Positions 1-9,135 of a DNA stretch of 64,000 bases are shown piece by piece (positions within the stretch are counted from its first letter, which is position 1; each line of letters opens with the position of its first letter). The DNA is from CAWJTV01 sp963845695. GTDB taxonomy: Bacteria; Planctomycetota; Planctomycetia; Isosphaerales; Isosphaeraceae. The translations under genes were made by a program, and so were the position numbers. Under the pieces are notes generated by a model that was given only the letters and a program-made list of their open reading frames with translations, ran no database searches and had not been told where the DNA came from. Location of the stretch: the NCBI GenBank assembly GCA_963845695.1, contig CAWJTQ010000009.1, positions 434,001-498,000 on the forward strand. The letters are read 5' to 3'.

Positions 1-1220
1 ACGATCTCAAGGGCCGGCTCTACTCGCAATCCGAGGCATTCGGACCGTGGTCATCGGCCCGTGCGTTGTTCGTGCGCGCGAAGCTCGCCCGCAATTCGCT
101 TCGCCATGGAGGCCGTCCAACCGAGCCCGAGCTTGCACTCCCGCCCCTCAACCCGAGCCGATGATGGAACATTGACCGAGGCGACGCTGGACCGGCTTCT
201 ATGAACCGCCTCGCGTCAAGCTCTGCGATCGATTCTTCTTGAGCGACCGATGAGCTGTCGGCTCGCAGATACTGCTTTCCGCCGCGCGGAGAATGCGATC
301 TCCAACGGGTTCAGTAGCTTTGAGCGCTTTGGTCCGACCACACCGAAGCTGATTGGACCGAGGTGGCTTCGGACCGAAGCGCAAACAGGTTCGGAATCTG
401 GACACACCGTCCCGCCGAGCCAAGGTGAAAGTTGCAGCAGATCGTCGACCGTGAGTTTGAGGAAGGGTGGCTCGGAGCGGTCGGAACAGGCCCATGTTCA
501 GGCTGACAACGGGGAGGAGCCTAGATCGCTCCGTTTGACTGGACGCCCCGCAATCGACGTGTTGCCTCAGCCAAGAATGTTACCAATTGATCGACAGGCA
601 AAGCGCGGTACTCTGCCGCCGTCTTGCCACTGAGGGCATGGTCTTTGTCAATCGATCCGAATCCTGATGAGTTCCCACTTTCTCGGCCCTCGGTTTCCCT
701 CACGACCGAGATCCCTCGAACCGGCTCAGTCCTGACCTCGCCACTCTTCGACGTCGCGAGATTCCACCAGAGTCGCCGGAACTGAACAAAATATCAAGTG
801 GACATGATCTGTAATTCCCTCGCTCAGCCGAGGCCGTCCAGGGCCTCCGGATCGAACCCATATCTATCCCCCCTCCCACGCCGTGAACGGCCCCTCCCGG
901 GCCGTTTTACTGGACAAAACAACGACTGTACACGGGCCTGACTCGCCCTTTGACGATGGCCTTTCCGAGTCCCCTTTCGCGCTCCCGGCTGAGGTCGTGG
1001 GCGGCCCCTCGGGGTCGCCACGGTTGATCAGGGGCGATCGGCCTGGGACGCTGACTGGCCTCGCAGGTGCGAGACCTCGATCGTCTCGTGGGTGTCCGGT
1101 AACGGCCATGCCGAACCCTGTCTGGCTCGCAACGATTCGGGTTCGCCGACTCCCAGTTTCGGGTTTGGTGACAGTCTCCGTCGTCGAGTCCGCCACACGC
1201 GCGTCGACCAGGGATCGCCC
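1..1220. other. no confident gene; possible gene tail at the left edge
   Basis: I see no convincing gene here. A reading frame open from the window edge (3-164, plus) ends in TGA and would give a 53-residue tail with ALFVRAKLARNSLR near its middle. It could be the C-terminus of a gene lying left of the window, but I cannot assign a family. The remaining stretch up to about 1220 shows only short overlapping frames without recognisable motifs or ribosome sites, and is probably degraded intergenic or transposon-flanking DNA. Confidence 0.3.
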
Positions 1221-1227
1221 TCCTGCC

Positions 1228-2503
1228 TTACTGCTTCTCTTTCGCATCGACGACCCCGGGCTTCTCACCGGCCGCGTTCCCATCCTGGACGATGTGAATC
1301 AGTGATTGTGCCATCACGTGACGCCACGCTTGGACGCGGCGCTGCAAGGTCCGTAGCAGCCCGTCCGGGAACCGGCTGGGGTAAACTTCCTGCAACCGCT
1401 CCATCAAGGACTTGGCCGTCGAGTCGGGATCGGGCTGGAGCCACAAGAGGATCTCCGGCCAGACCTCCTCGAACGGGTCCTTCCGAGTTCGCCAAGTTCG
1501 CGGTGAAGCGGCCTCACACCGATGGGTCGGACGGACTTCCCCCTCTCGCCACAACTCGGGGAGCTTGGCGAGGAACTCATCGAGGCTCTGCCGCTCCGGG
1601 CCGTGACTCAGGTCGCCCGAGCCGACCGCAGCGAGAGCGGCTGGTCCTTCGCGGATCTGATGCAGGAGTTCCGCCGGATCGAGCGGGGCGAGTCCCGCCC
1701 GGAGGGCTCCTTTGGCCGTGTCAGAGACCGAGGCGTGAGCCAGGAGACGTTCGCAAGGTGTCGCCGGCTTGTGATACCGCTTCTTGATCTTGGCCCCGTC
1801 TGTCCGAGTCGATCCCGAGGACCGGTACTGGCAAGTGGCGCCGGATGACTTCCAGCCCTTCGACGACGAGGGACTGGTCTCGGGCCACCAGAGCGACCGC
1901 TTCGGTCCATCCCGAACACACGTCGGTCGCCACCAGGCTCCACAAGAACGTCCCCTGCATCGAGTCGCCGCCGTGAGCGACGAAATCCACCTCAAGGAAC
2001 CCGGGCGCCGGCTGGTTCCAATCCGCGAACGTCCGCACGGGAATCTCCCGGCTGGACTTCGTCGTCGCCTTCCGCTTCCTGCGTTGACCCGCCGTGCCCC
2101 GGATCGGCGCCAGCAACCGATCGATGGTCGCCGGGCTGGCCGCGCGGAGGAGTTGACGGACATCCGGGTCGAGGGACAGATGGCCGTGCTGCTCCAGGGC
2201 CGAGATCAGCCCGGGGAGAATCGCTTTGAGGCGTTTGCCACAGAGGCGATCCGCAGCCTCCCAGAGGACGACGAGTGCACTGCGGACCGCCTCGGAATAG
2301 TTCGTCCGGCCGAGCCTGGGTTCTTCGGGCCTGACCGGATGGACGCCTGTGAGGAGGCGGATCGCATGCTTGCGGTGACAGCCGGCGATGTCGATGAATT
2401 CATCGAGAATCTTGGCTTTCTCGATCTCTGATGCGTTTCGATAGCGTTCCCGGAGCGCTTCGAGGAGTTCGCGCCTGGTCTGCTTGCTGAGCTTGGTGCC
2501 CAT
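1228..2503 (-). pseudogene. decayed integrase-core (DDE) transposase
   Basis: Remnant of a planctomycete-type transposase with an integrase catalytic core. Translation from the ATG at 2503 (MGTKLSKQTRRELLEALRER) gives the usual N-terminal helical region, then a first catalytic aspartate in LEVDFVAHGGDS and a second in VLGIDSD. Directly after VLGIDSD the frame changes, and the other frame resumes at KKRYHKPATP and runs to a stop at 1228. The segment that should carry the rest of the second motif and the catalytic glutamate is therefore missing: an internal deletion plus frameshift. The product cannot be active. I could not identify terminal inverted repeats. Family placement is by memory of similar planctomycete transposases (ISNCY or IS21-like style) and is moderate. 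Confidence 0.65.
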
Positions 2504-2628
2504 CCGGCGCCTCCAGAGGCTGGTAACATTCTGGTGAGGCAACATTCTATTTTCGGTAACAGAAACGGTGAGTCAATGCGGCAGGGAATTCTAGTTGTCG
2601 CTAATCAGACTGGGTCGGGAAGCGAGTC

Positions 2629-3315
2629 GTGCAGAAGTTCAATGATTTCCCGTTACGCGATGGCAACCAGCCAGTCTTGAGGAGTGGCTTCGAGTTTCAC
2701 GTATACAGGGTTGAGCAACTGGATGGCAACAGACTTCGTCTTTGTGCTGAAGGAGAAAGGATAAGTGGGTGGGCTTCGGTAGATCAGGTCGTCCCGCTTG
2801 AGGAGGCGATTGAATTCTTCAGCACCCGGATCCGCATGCACCCTGAAGAGACTTTCTCATATATAATGCGGAGTGGCCTATGGATCCGCCGCAACGAGTT
2901 TGACAGGGCCCTGCGCGACCTGAACGAGGCTATCCGAATTGATCCCCACTCCGCCACACATTACTATAACCGTGGTGTTTTGTGGCAAGCTCAGGGGAAA
3001 TTGGACGAGGCATACACGGACTTCACGCAAGCTATAAAAATTGATTCGAATTACATTTGGGCATTTTATAACCGTGGCATAGCTTAATGGAAAATATGTG
3101 CTTACGATGAGGCCATCGACGACCTCACGGTCGCCGTCAAACTCGAGCCGAAAGAGTCCTGCTTATACAACGCCCGTGGCGGCGCTTGGACTGATAAGGG
3201 GGAATATGAGAGGGCGATCGCCTACTTCAGTAAGGCGATAGACCTCGATCCAGCCAATTCGGAGGCATTCCATAACCGTGGCCTCACTTGGTACAGAATG
3301 GGAGAACACGACTGA
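2629..3315 (+). pseudogene. TPR-repeat protein, interrupted by a stop codon and cut by IS5
   Basis: Encodes tetratricopeptide repeats for protein-protein interaction. The frame from 2629 shows an N-terminal non-TPR part of about 55 residues, then TPR units (ALRDLNEAIRIDPHSATHYY, AYTDFTQAIKIDSNYIWAFY). A TAA at 3085-3087 stops it, yet the same frame continues with more perfect TPR sequence (AIDDLTVAVKLEP, AIAYFSKAIDLDPANSEAFH) to about 3312, where IS5 sequence begins. So one nonsense mutation and one insertion have destroyed the gene. Base composition is clearly more AT-rich than the surrounding genes, like the membrane-protein fragment at 4118-4624, which suggests the two once formed an acquired segment now split by the insertion. 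Confidence 0.7.
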
Positions 3316-4115
3316 GAGACTGTCCCATAAGGGGAACAAACAGTCAGTGACCGACGTAGTAAGTGGTATGAGAACGCACCATTACCCCAGTGACCTCACC
3401 GATGCCCAGTGGGCCCTGATCGGGCCACACCTCCCGCCCGAGCCCGGAGGTGGGCGGCCCCGCAAGACCGAGATGCGGGATGTCCTGGACGCCATCCTGT
3501 ATCTGGTCCGCACCGGCTGCCAGTGGCGCTACCTGCCCAACGACTTCCCGCCCAAGAGCACCGTCTGGCGCTACTTCGATCGGTGGCGGCGCGATGGGAC
3601 CTTGGACACAATCCACGACCGGCTCCGCAAGAAGGTCCGCACGATGGAGAAGCCGTACCACCCCCGCACCACCGCCAGCGTCGATAGCCAGTCGGTCGAC
3701 ACGACCTCCGGCGGCGAGCAACGGGGTCGCGACAACGCCAAGAACGTGGACGGGCGGAAACGCCATATCGTGGTGGACAGCCTGGGCTTGCTGCTGGCCG
3801 TCTTGGTGACCGCCGCCGACGTCGATGACGCCAAGGCGGCGGCCGAAGTGTTCGCCCGGCTGGAGGGCCAGCCGATGAGCAAGGTCGTGCGGATGTACGC
3901 AGACACCAAGTACCATAATTTCGCCCTCTACCAGTGGGTGGAGGAGAACGCCCCATGGGAGCTGGAGATCGTGCGACGCCCGAAAGATGCCGAGGGTTGG
4001 GTGAGGCTGCCGATCCGGTGGACGGTCGAGCGGACCTTCGCCTGGCTGGGCAAGTGCCGTCGCCTGAGTGTGGACCGCGAGAAGAGTGTGCTGTCGTCGG
4101 AATCGATGTAAGTGG
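3316..4115 (+). mobile_element. IS5-family element, right end missing
   Basis: The left end begins near 3316 with GAGACTGTCCCATAAGG, a typical IS5-type terminal repeat start, and lies directly against the interrupted TPR gene. The single transposase frame follows. No matching inverted terminus (GGACAGTCTC) is found after the transposase; the sequence passes straight into a truncated unrelated gene at about 4118. The element is therefore truncated on the right, probably by deletion, and should be immobile unless helped in trans. Confidence 0.7.
3368..4111 (+). pseudogene. IS5-family transposase, C-terminally truncated
   Basis: DDE transposase of IS5 (IS427-like) type. The start at 3368 (MRTHHYPSDLTDAQWALI) is the usual N-terminus of this family. 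Visible blocks are DUF4096-like GGRPRKTEMRDVLDAILYL and TGCQWRYLPNDFP, then the catalytic core with SVDSQSVDTT (first Asp), VRMYADTKYHN (second Asp, position normally GD) and the WTVERTFAWLGKCRRLS block holding the catalytic Glu. The protein stops at SVLSSESM, about 15-25 residues short of the usual end, where the element itself is truncated. The core residues are present but the missing C-terminal helix makes activity doubtful. Confidence 0.75.
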
Positions 4116-4117
4116 GC

Positions 4118-4624
4118 CATGAAGCGACCAAACTCCTCGCGCTCGCATCTGATAGCTATCCCACGTAGCGAGCATGTGCGACCATTCTTGAGAACCAAAC
4201 TCAGTGTAGCTGCATTAATCGCCGAGGCCATTTTGACTATGTCCGGGTAACCCGGATGGACTTTCCCGATCACACCGAGTACCGCTAGCCAAGCAGCCTC
4301 AACCCAACGACTCTCACGGCCGTATCGGATAGAACACAAATCATCGAAACGGAAGGCTTTTCGCTTATAACGGATCCCGTACTGGTGAATCGCGAGTGAA
4401 ATCTTCGGGGACCGCCTCTGTCGGGCTATAGCCATACATACAACCGCCAATCTAATAAAGAAGATAATAATAAAGCCCAACAAGCTTCGCTCATCCAGGT
4501 GCCATGGGGGTGCACTCAGCAACCAGCTGCCTAGGGCGAAGACAAAGACGGCGCAGACGGAGAAGATGAGCGAGGTAACAATAGGAAATAGGACGAAGAT
4601 CACAAATCGGTTCTCGCCTTGCAT
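4118..4624 (-). pseudogene. two-helix membrane protein fragment, 3' end lost
   Basis: The frame starts with MQGENRFVIFVLFPIVTSL and shows two hydrophobic segments (about residues 7-30 and 45-65), followed by a soluble domain of beta-strand character with SLAIHQYGIRYKRKAFRFDDL, a pattern seen in small membrane proteins that carry a PH-like cytoplasmic domain. After FGRFMAHLH the frame runs into the antisense of the IS5 transposase, so the real C-terminus is lost. Base composition is AT-richer than in neighbouring genes. Its 5' side abuts an ISL3 remnant. I do not recognise a named family; the PH-like suggestion is an inference from sequence texture only. Confidence 0.45.
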
Positions 4625-4635
4625 GAGTGCGGCAT

Positions 4636-4940
4636 CCCCCCAACGGCGGTGCTCGCCGGTTCTTCAACAACTGGAAAGACGCCTTGAAGTGGCAACGGCT
4701 GGAACCCGTTCGCAAGTTCGCCGCGATGGTCGAGACTCACTGGGACGGCATCGAGACGTATTGCCAGGTGGACAACAAGGTGCCTTTGGGCTTCGTTGAA
4801 GGGATCAACAGCAAGATCCGTGTTCTTCAACAGCGAGCTTACGGCTACCGTGACGAGGAGTATTTCCGGCTAAAGATACTTACCTGTATGCTGCCAAAAC
4901 TCTGAAAACCACCCACACGATTCCGCGAAGAGCCAAATAA
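4636..4940 (+). mobile_element. ISL3-family element, 3' remnant
   Basis: Only the last part of an ISL3-type transposase is left: the frame to the stop at 4905 contains DALKWQRLEPVRKFAAMVET, then FVEGINSKIRVLQQRAYG and RDEEYFRLKILTCMLP, the highly typical C-terminal block of ISL3 DDE transposases. Just after the stop, ACCCACACGATTCCGCGAAG (about 4911-4930) looks like the terminal inverted repeat of such elements. The rest of the element, including the first catalytic aspartates, is absent. The remnant truncates the minus-strand gene at 4910-5273. Confidence 0.7.
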
Positions 4941-5273
4941 AGTGTACAGGGCATTCGTGAGGATCGAGTTCCGTTGGGCCACGGCGCGGCCGGGCTCGGC
5001 GCCGAGTCGGGCCATCAGCTCCATCGCCAGCGGCTGGGCTCGGGTGAAGTCCGATACATAAGACGAGATGGCCGCCAGCCGCCAGTCCTCGAAGAACCAG
5101 ACCCACCAGGGCTCGTTCAGCCGGATCGCTTCGTCCCGGCCTCGCGTGAAGAGGGTGAACGATCCCTCCGGATCGTTCTCCTGGCAATTAAAGCCCCGAT
5201 CATAGAGGTTAACCAGGGCGAGGCGCACCAGGTCGCTGCTCTGGCGCCAGCGCCACCCGGCGATGGAATTCAT
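4910..5273 (-). pseudogene. TPR-like protein fragment downstream of an HSP90-like gene
   Basis: Starts at 5273 with MNSIAGWRWRQSSDLVRLAL and continues as alpha-helical sequence (ALVNLYDRGFNCQENDPEGS, LAMELMARLGAEPGRAVAQR) up to ALYTLF, where it meets the ISL3 terminal repeat; the C-terminus is lost. The texture is that of a TPR-like helical protein. It begins 13 bp after the stop of the HSP90-like fragment at 5286, same strand, so the two were probably co-transcribed. Similar couplings of an HSP90-like gene with a helical-repeat gene occur in actinobacteria, which supports but does not prove this reading. Confidence 0.4.
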
Positions 5274-5285
5274 CCCAGCGGTCGC

Positions 5286-5875
5286 TCATGGGTCCAGCAA
5301 CCTGTCAAGGGACCGCTGCCAGGCGCGGAGGTCGCCGGCGGCTTGGTCGGCGTTGAGCATTCGTGCGCAGAACAACCGGGCAAAGTAAGCGACCACCGCG
5401 AGGGCCGCCTGCTTTCGGGCGGACGGGAACTCGGGCGAGGCGAGGCGTCGGATCAAGGGGCAGCTCGCGTTGACGTGCAGGATCCCCTCCACGCCCGAAT
5501 CCGCCTTTTGTTGCGCGATGTAATCGCGCACCAAGCCCGAGAAGCCCTCCGGGAACAGGCCCTCCTCGAGCCCGATCGCGGCGTCCCGGACCGTCTCGGC
5601 GTTCGCCGGGTAGGTCATCACCGCCGGGAGATCCTCGGGCCGGAACGAGGCGACCAGGACGTGGAATCCCAGCTCGCTCGCAGAGCCGGACCAGCTCCGC
5701 GAGTTCTCCCGCGGGGGTGGGCCGTAGGAGCGTGTCCAGGTTGTCGTCCAGCCTCACGAGCGAGACGCCCGGGTGGGGCGCCGCGTAGCTCGCGAGGAAG
5801 GAGGGGACGGCAAACCACGAGGCGTCGATCGCCGGCACGTCGTCACGGAGGTCGGGGTCAGACCAGGTTTCTGGT
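5286..5875 (-). pseudogene. possible HSP90-like chaperone, C-terminal fragment with frameshift
   Basis: The minus strand shows two frames that join into one helical protein end: VPAIDASWFAVPSFLASYAA, then LVRLDD and ELAELVRLCERAGI in one frame, and VLVASFRPEDLPAVMTYPAN followed by LHVNASCPLIRRLA and a long helix ending SLDRLLDP in another. The pattern of RPEDLPAV, then LNxxxPLIRRLA, then helices, recalls the C-terminal dimerisation region of bacterial HSP90-family proteins. The ATPase domain is absent: upstream lies the RAYT flank repeat at 5854. One frameshift near 5690-5720 breaks it further. Alternative: an unrelated conflict-system protein. The assignment is tentative. Confidence 0.4.
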
Positions 5876-5902
5876 TTTTTTGCTTGCATCGCAGCGCCGG
5901 GT
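5854..5902. repeat. RAYT-flank repeat, left copy 1 (terminator-like hairpin)
   Basis: GGGGTCAGACCAGGTTTCTG followed by G and seven T, then GCTTGCATCGCAG and GCCGGGTCT. CCAG/CTGG form a small hairpin before a T-run. Fragments of the same unit appear at 5937-5952 and 6749-6782 (one copy split by the intron-like insert) and, in the opposite orientation, at 9011-9038, 9071-9098 and 10535-10552. They bracket the RAYT gene, as expected for repeats mobilised by such transposases. Confidence 0.7.
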
Positions 5903-5936
5903 CTCGGGAGGTCGGGGGAGGTCGCAGGGGGAGGTC

Positions 5937-5952
5937 GGGGTCAGACCAGGTT
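5937..5952. repeat. RAYT-flank repeat, left copy 2, 5' half
   Basis: GGGGTCAGACCAGGTT matches the first half of the repeat at 5854. Its missing second half (CTGG, seven T, GCTTGCATCGCAG) is found at 6749-6782, so about 800 bp have been inserted into this copy. Confidence 0.65.
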
Positions 5953-6748
5953 CTGCAGCCCATAATGCCGTTGGACTTGCCGGTGAAAGTCCGGTCGTGG
6001 AAATTGACTGTTTATCCACGTAGTGATACTCGACGTTGGCTCGGGGTGACCCGACCAGCGAAAGCTCGAACGTAAACGTCCTCGAAAGGAGGGCTAGCCA
6101 GCTCGCGGGCCGTAACCATGCCTATGGTTTTTATGGTAGGAGTGAACTCTGCAGCCTCGAAACGACCAATGTGGTCGCCGAACCCGTAACTTGGAGGTGA
6201 AGGCTGACACCTGAGAGGAAGCAACAGTCATGTGCACTCTCTGGGGCCACCGGGGTAAGGGAGGCGGCACGCGAGCACAGTCCAGCGGAGTCAATTGGGG
6301 ACCCTCTGGATTCCCACCCGAAGCCGATTTCCTTGGGTGCAGCAGCCCTCGCCACAAATTCATAAGTGGTGGGGAGGGATTCAGAGGCTCGGATGAGGCC
6401 GTAGTAAGCGATGACCTGTCGGGACAACATAACCCGACGGCGAGCCAAGGGCCTCGGGATGGACGTGTGGGAGTTGCTGGGGGTCGTGCCACATTGAACC
6501 GAAAGGCTCTAGAACGGGTCGTCCCTTCGGGGATCACGTATTCCTGGGAGATCCCACTGCGGTGGCGTATAAGACGGAGTCATGGGGCGGATGTGGACGG
6601 CACTTAAACCCTGGGACCTCGCCGAAGGTCGCCATTGACGGTCCATTTGAAGCCGTACTGGGGAAAACCCGCCGTACGGAATTTTAGAGGGGGAAGGGGA
6701 AACCCGAAGCTCGATCGAGCCCGCCGGGCGCCCCTTCCCTACTCGGCT
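5951..6748 (+). ncRNA. probable ORF-less group II intron
   Basis: About 800 bp without a coding frame but with the look of a structured RNA. Near the 5' side, GGACTTGCCGGTGAAAGTCC (about 5974) is typical of domain I of bacterial group II introns, as is GATGAGGCCGTAGTAAGCGA (about 6394). Near the 3' side, a domain-V-like hairpin at about 6648-6682 has arms CCGTAC and GTACGG around a GGG-GAAA-CCC tip; a domain-VI-like stem (AGGGGGAAGGGG with CCCCTTCCCT) follows to about 6742. No reverse-transcriptase/maturase is encoded, so it would need a helper in trans. The catalytic base of domain V seems degenerate (AGCC opposite GGAA), so it may be inactive. Exact ends are uncertain; flanking repeat halves set the limits. 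Confidence 0.6.
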
Positions 6749-6782
6749 CTGGTTTTTTTGCTTGCATCGCAGGGCCGGGTCT
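6749..6782. repeat. RAYT-flank repeat, left copy 2, 3' half
   Basis: CTGG, seven T and GCTTGCATCGCAG, then GGCCGGGTCT, matching 5871-5902 with one substitution. It lies 16 bp before the RAYT start codon and is the other half of the copy at 5937. Confidence 0.65.
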
Positions 6783-7252
6783 GTTTCAATCAAAGCTATG
6801 TCACGACGACTCCGCATCCAATTCCCCGATGCGATCTATCACGTAATGGCCCGCGGCAACGGCCGGCAGGACGTTGTCCGTGACGACGCCGACCGGGACC
6901 GGCTCCAGCGGGAATTGGGGCGTGCGGCGGTGCGGTGCGGTGCGGTTGGAAGGTGTATGCCCTCGTCATCCTCTCCAACCATCTCCACGTGGTCCTCAAA
7001 ACGCCTCAGCCGAATCTGGCGCGGCATGCAGGGGTTCCTCTCGGCTTACGCCAACGCCTGGCGCGACGACACCGCTTCTGCGGCCATGTCTTCCAGGGAC
7101 GCTATCGGACCGAGGTGGTGGAGGACGAGACCTATCTCTGGACGGTGACGCGGTACCTCCATCTCAACCCGGTCCGCGCCCGCCTGGTGGAGCATCCTGC
7201 GGACTGGCGGTGGTCCAGCTATCCGGGTTATGCCCATCGGGGTCGCCGCCTA

Positions 7253-8477
7253 GTGCGTCGTCCACGCTAAATCTTCGGGTTGGCGAGCCTCACGATTTCA
7301 GGGACACTCCGAGGCACGAGGAGGTGTCCCATGAACAAGAAGTATATCGTCCGACTGTCGGACGAGGAACGTGGCGTGTGCCAGAGCATCGCCAAGCGAC
7401 TCAAGGGGACGTCGGAGAAAGTGAAGCGGGCCCAGATCATGCTCAAGGCGGATGCGGATGGGCCGGGTTGGCCGGATGCGAAGATCGCGGAGGCGTATGA
7501 TTGCTCGGTTCGGACGGTGGAGAACCTTCGTGAGCGATTGGTCACGGCGGGCTTTGACGCCGCATTGGAACGCAAGAAACGTGCGACGCTCGCCGACGCC
7601 GCGCACGCTGGACGGCGTGGGCGAAGCGAAGCTGATCGCGATGCGGTTGGGCAAGCCGCCGGCGGGGTATGGCCGATGGTCGTTGCAGTTGCTGGCCGAT
7701 GAGTTGGTGGCATTGGAAGTGGTCCCTTCGATCGTCGCGGAGACGGTCCGCAAGGCTCTAAAAAAAATGGGATGACCAAGCGCAAGATCGAGTACTGGGT
7801 GATCCCGCCCGACCAGGACGCCGAGTTCGTGGCCGACATGGAAAACGTGCTCGAGACCTATGCGGAAGCGTACGATCCACAGCATCCGGTGCTGTGCATG
7901 GACGAACAGCCGGTGCAATTGCTGAAGGAGACGAAGGTGCCGATCGCCGCGACGAAGAAGCATGCGCAAGCGCGTCGATTACGAATACGAGCGCAACGGC
8001 ACGGCGAGCATCTTCATGTTCGCGGAACCGCTGTCGGGCTTTCGACAGGCGACGGCCCGCGAACGTCGGACCAAGGTCGACTGGGCGATCGAAGTGGCCG
8101 AGTTGTTGGACACGCGTTACGCCGACTTGCATGAAGGTGACGCTGGTGTGCGACAACCTCAACACGCACACGAAGGGGGCGTTCTACACGGCGTTCCCGC
8201 CCGAGCAGGCGCGGGCATATATCAAGCGGATCAACTTTTGCCACACGCCGAAGCACGGCAGTTGGCTGAACATCGCCGAATGCGAGTTGAGTTGCCTCAC
8301 GAGCCAATGCCTGAGCGGCCGCCGCATCGGCGAACTGCCGTTGTTGCAATCGGAGATCGGGATCTGGGCCGACAAGACTAACGCCAAACAACGCGGCGTG
8401 GACTGGCAATTCAAGATCGACGACGCCCGAACAAAGCTGAAGCGGCTGTACCCGAAGATTTAGCGTGGATGACGCAC
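7253..8477 (+). mobile_element. IS630-family element with TA target duplication
   Basis: Terminal inverted repeats are clear: left end GTGCGTCGTCCACGCTAAAT at 7253 and, on the other strand from 8477, GTGCGTCATCCACGCTAAAT, identical over about 28 bp except one base. TA at 7251-7252 and TA at 8478-8479 are the target duplication expected for IS630/Tc1-mariner elements. The length is 1225 bp and one transposase gene fills it. The insertion point is inside the RAYT gene. Confidence 0.92.
7332..8463 (+). CDS. IS630-family transposase, in several frames
   Basis: Tc1/mariner-like DDE transposase. The start at 7332 (MNKKYIVRLSDEERGVCQSI) leads into a helix-turn-helix region (AKIAEAYDCSVRTVENLRER). 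The second part resumes in another frame with TLDGVGEAKLIAMRLGKPPA up to ETVRKALKK, where a run of eight A (7760-7767) allows a -1 shift into MTKRKIEYWVIPPDQD. A -1 shift at an A-run is a known expression mode of IS630 elements, so this one may be programmed. Catalytic residues are present: CMDEQPVQL (Asp), LVCDNLNTHTKGAF (Asp) and HGSWLNIAECEL (Glu). Additional frame changes near 7590, 7965 and 8125 are not expected and would inactivate it unless they are sequencing errors. Confidence 0.75.
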
Positions 8478-9010
8478 TAGAGTGGGTGGCGTACGACGAG
8501 TTGCTGGCGTCGTGGCAGGGGGAGTTCGGCGGCTCGGACCCAGCGCGAACCGACCGGCGGTATGTGACCGCGAGATTGGCCGAACCGCCCGAATCCCCCT
8601 GGCGCGACGCGTTTCAGGGATGGGTGCTGGGGAGCGGTGCGTTCGTCGATCGTGTGCGGGCGCTGGTTCGGGGCCAGCCCCGGCGGGAGCCGCGACGCGA
8701 GGCGCGGTTGCTGGAGGGACTGCCGCTGGAGCCGGTTTGCGAGGTGGTCTGTCGCGGGTATCAGGTCGAGCTGGCCGAATTGAGCCGTCGCGGGAGTCGG
8801 CACGAGGCGAGAGCCGCGTTGGCGTACCTGGCACGCCAGCACACGACGGCCGCTCACGGCGAGCTGGCGAAGTGGCTGGGGGTGTCCCGCCCGGACAGCG
8901 TTCCGAATCTGACGCGTCGGTTCTCTCGATGGGTGGCCCAGCGGTGTGATGTGCGTGAGCGTCTGGAAGAGCTGGAGGAACAGTTGCGACTGAGTCAGGC
9001 CGGCACCCCG

Positions 9011-9098
9011 GAAAAAACCAGAAACCTGGTCTGACCCCAAGCTTCTCACAAGCTTCTCATGAGCTTCGCGGAAAAAACCAGAAACCTGGTCTGACCCT
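9011..9098. repeat. RAYT-flank repeats, two right copies in direct orientation
   Basis: GAAAAAACCAGAAACCTGGT followed by CTGACCCC occurs at 9011-9038 and again at 9071-9098, separated by CAAGCTTCTCACAAGCTTCT-like sequence. They are the reverse complement of the left copies at 5854 and 5937. The first overlaps the RAYT stop codon. Confidence 0.75.
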
Positions 9099-9135
9099 AA
9101 GCTTCCGATCATCCGGACCCCCAACGAGCCCTCCC

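Larger units (their letters stand above)
6798..9034 (+). pseudogene. REP-associated tyrosine transposase (RAYT, Y1_Tnp), interrupted by IS630
   Basis: Y1-type (HUH-like single tyrosine) transposase that acts on flanking palindromic repeats. The ATG at 6798 gives MSRRLRIQFPDAIYHVMARG, the family N-terminus. The HUH motif is visible in SNHLHVVLKTP, and the RYLHLNPVRARLVEHP region follows. Two events break it. A frame change occurs at three tandem TGCGG units (6931-6945), and a 1225-bp IS630 element sits at 7253-8477. Removing that element with one TA joins GRRL to EWVAYDELLASWQG exactly in frame, and the C-terminal half then runs to TGA at 9032-9034. The stop lies inside a flank repeat. The C-terminal part carries a DnaA-like helical domain (AALAYLARQHTT, HGELAKWLGVSRPDSV), common in RAYTs. 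Confidence 0.85.

Noticed and set aside
1784..2431. Plus-strand frame opposite the first transposase
   Set aside because: Complement of the transposase coding sequence; no independent ribosome site or motif.
3344..4110. Minus-strand continuation of the membrane protein across the IS5 element (an apparent 426-residue protein)
   Set aside because: After FGRFMAHLH the frame is the antisense of a conserved transposase gene; the extension is accidental.
5960..6748. Small protein genes in the intron-like insert
   Set aside because: Frames are short, without motifs, and the conserved features there are RNA-like.
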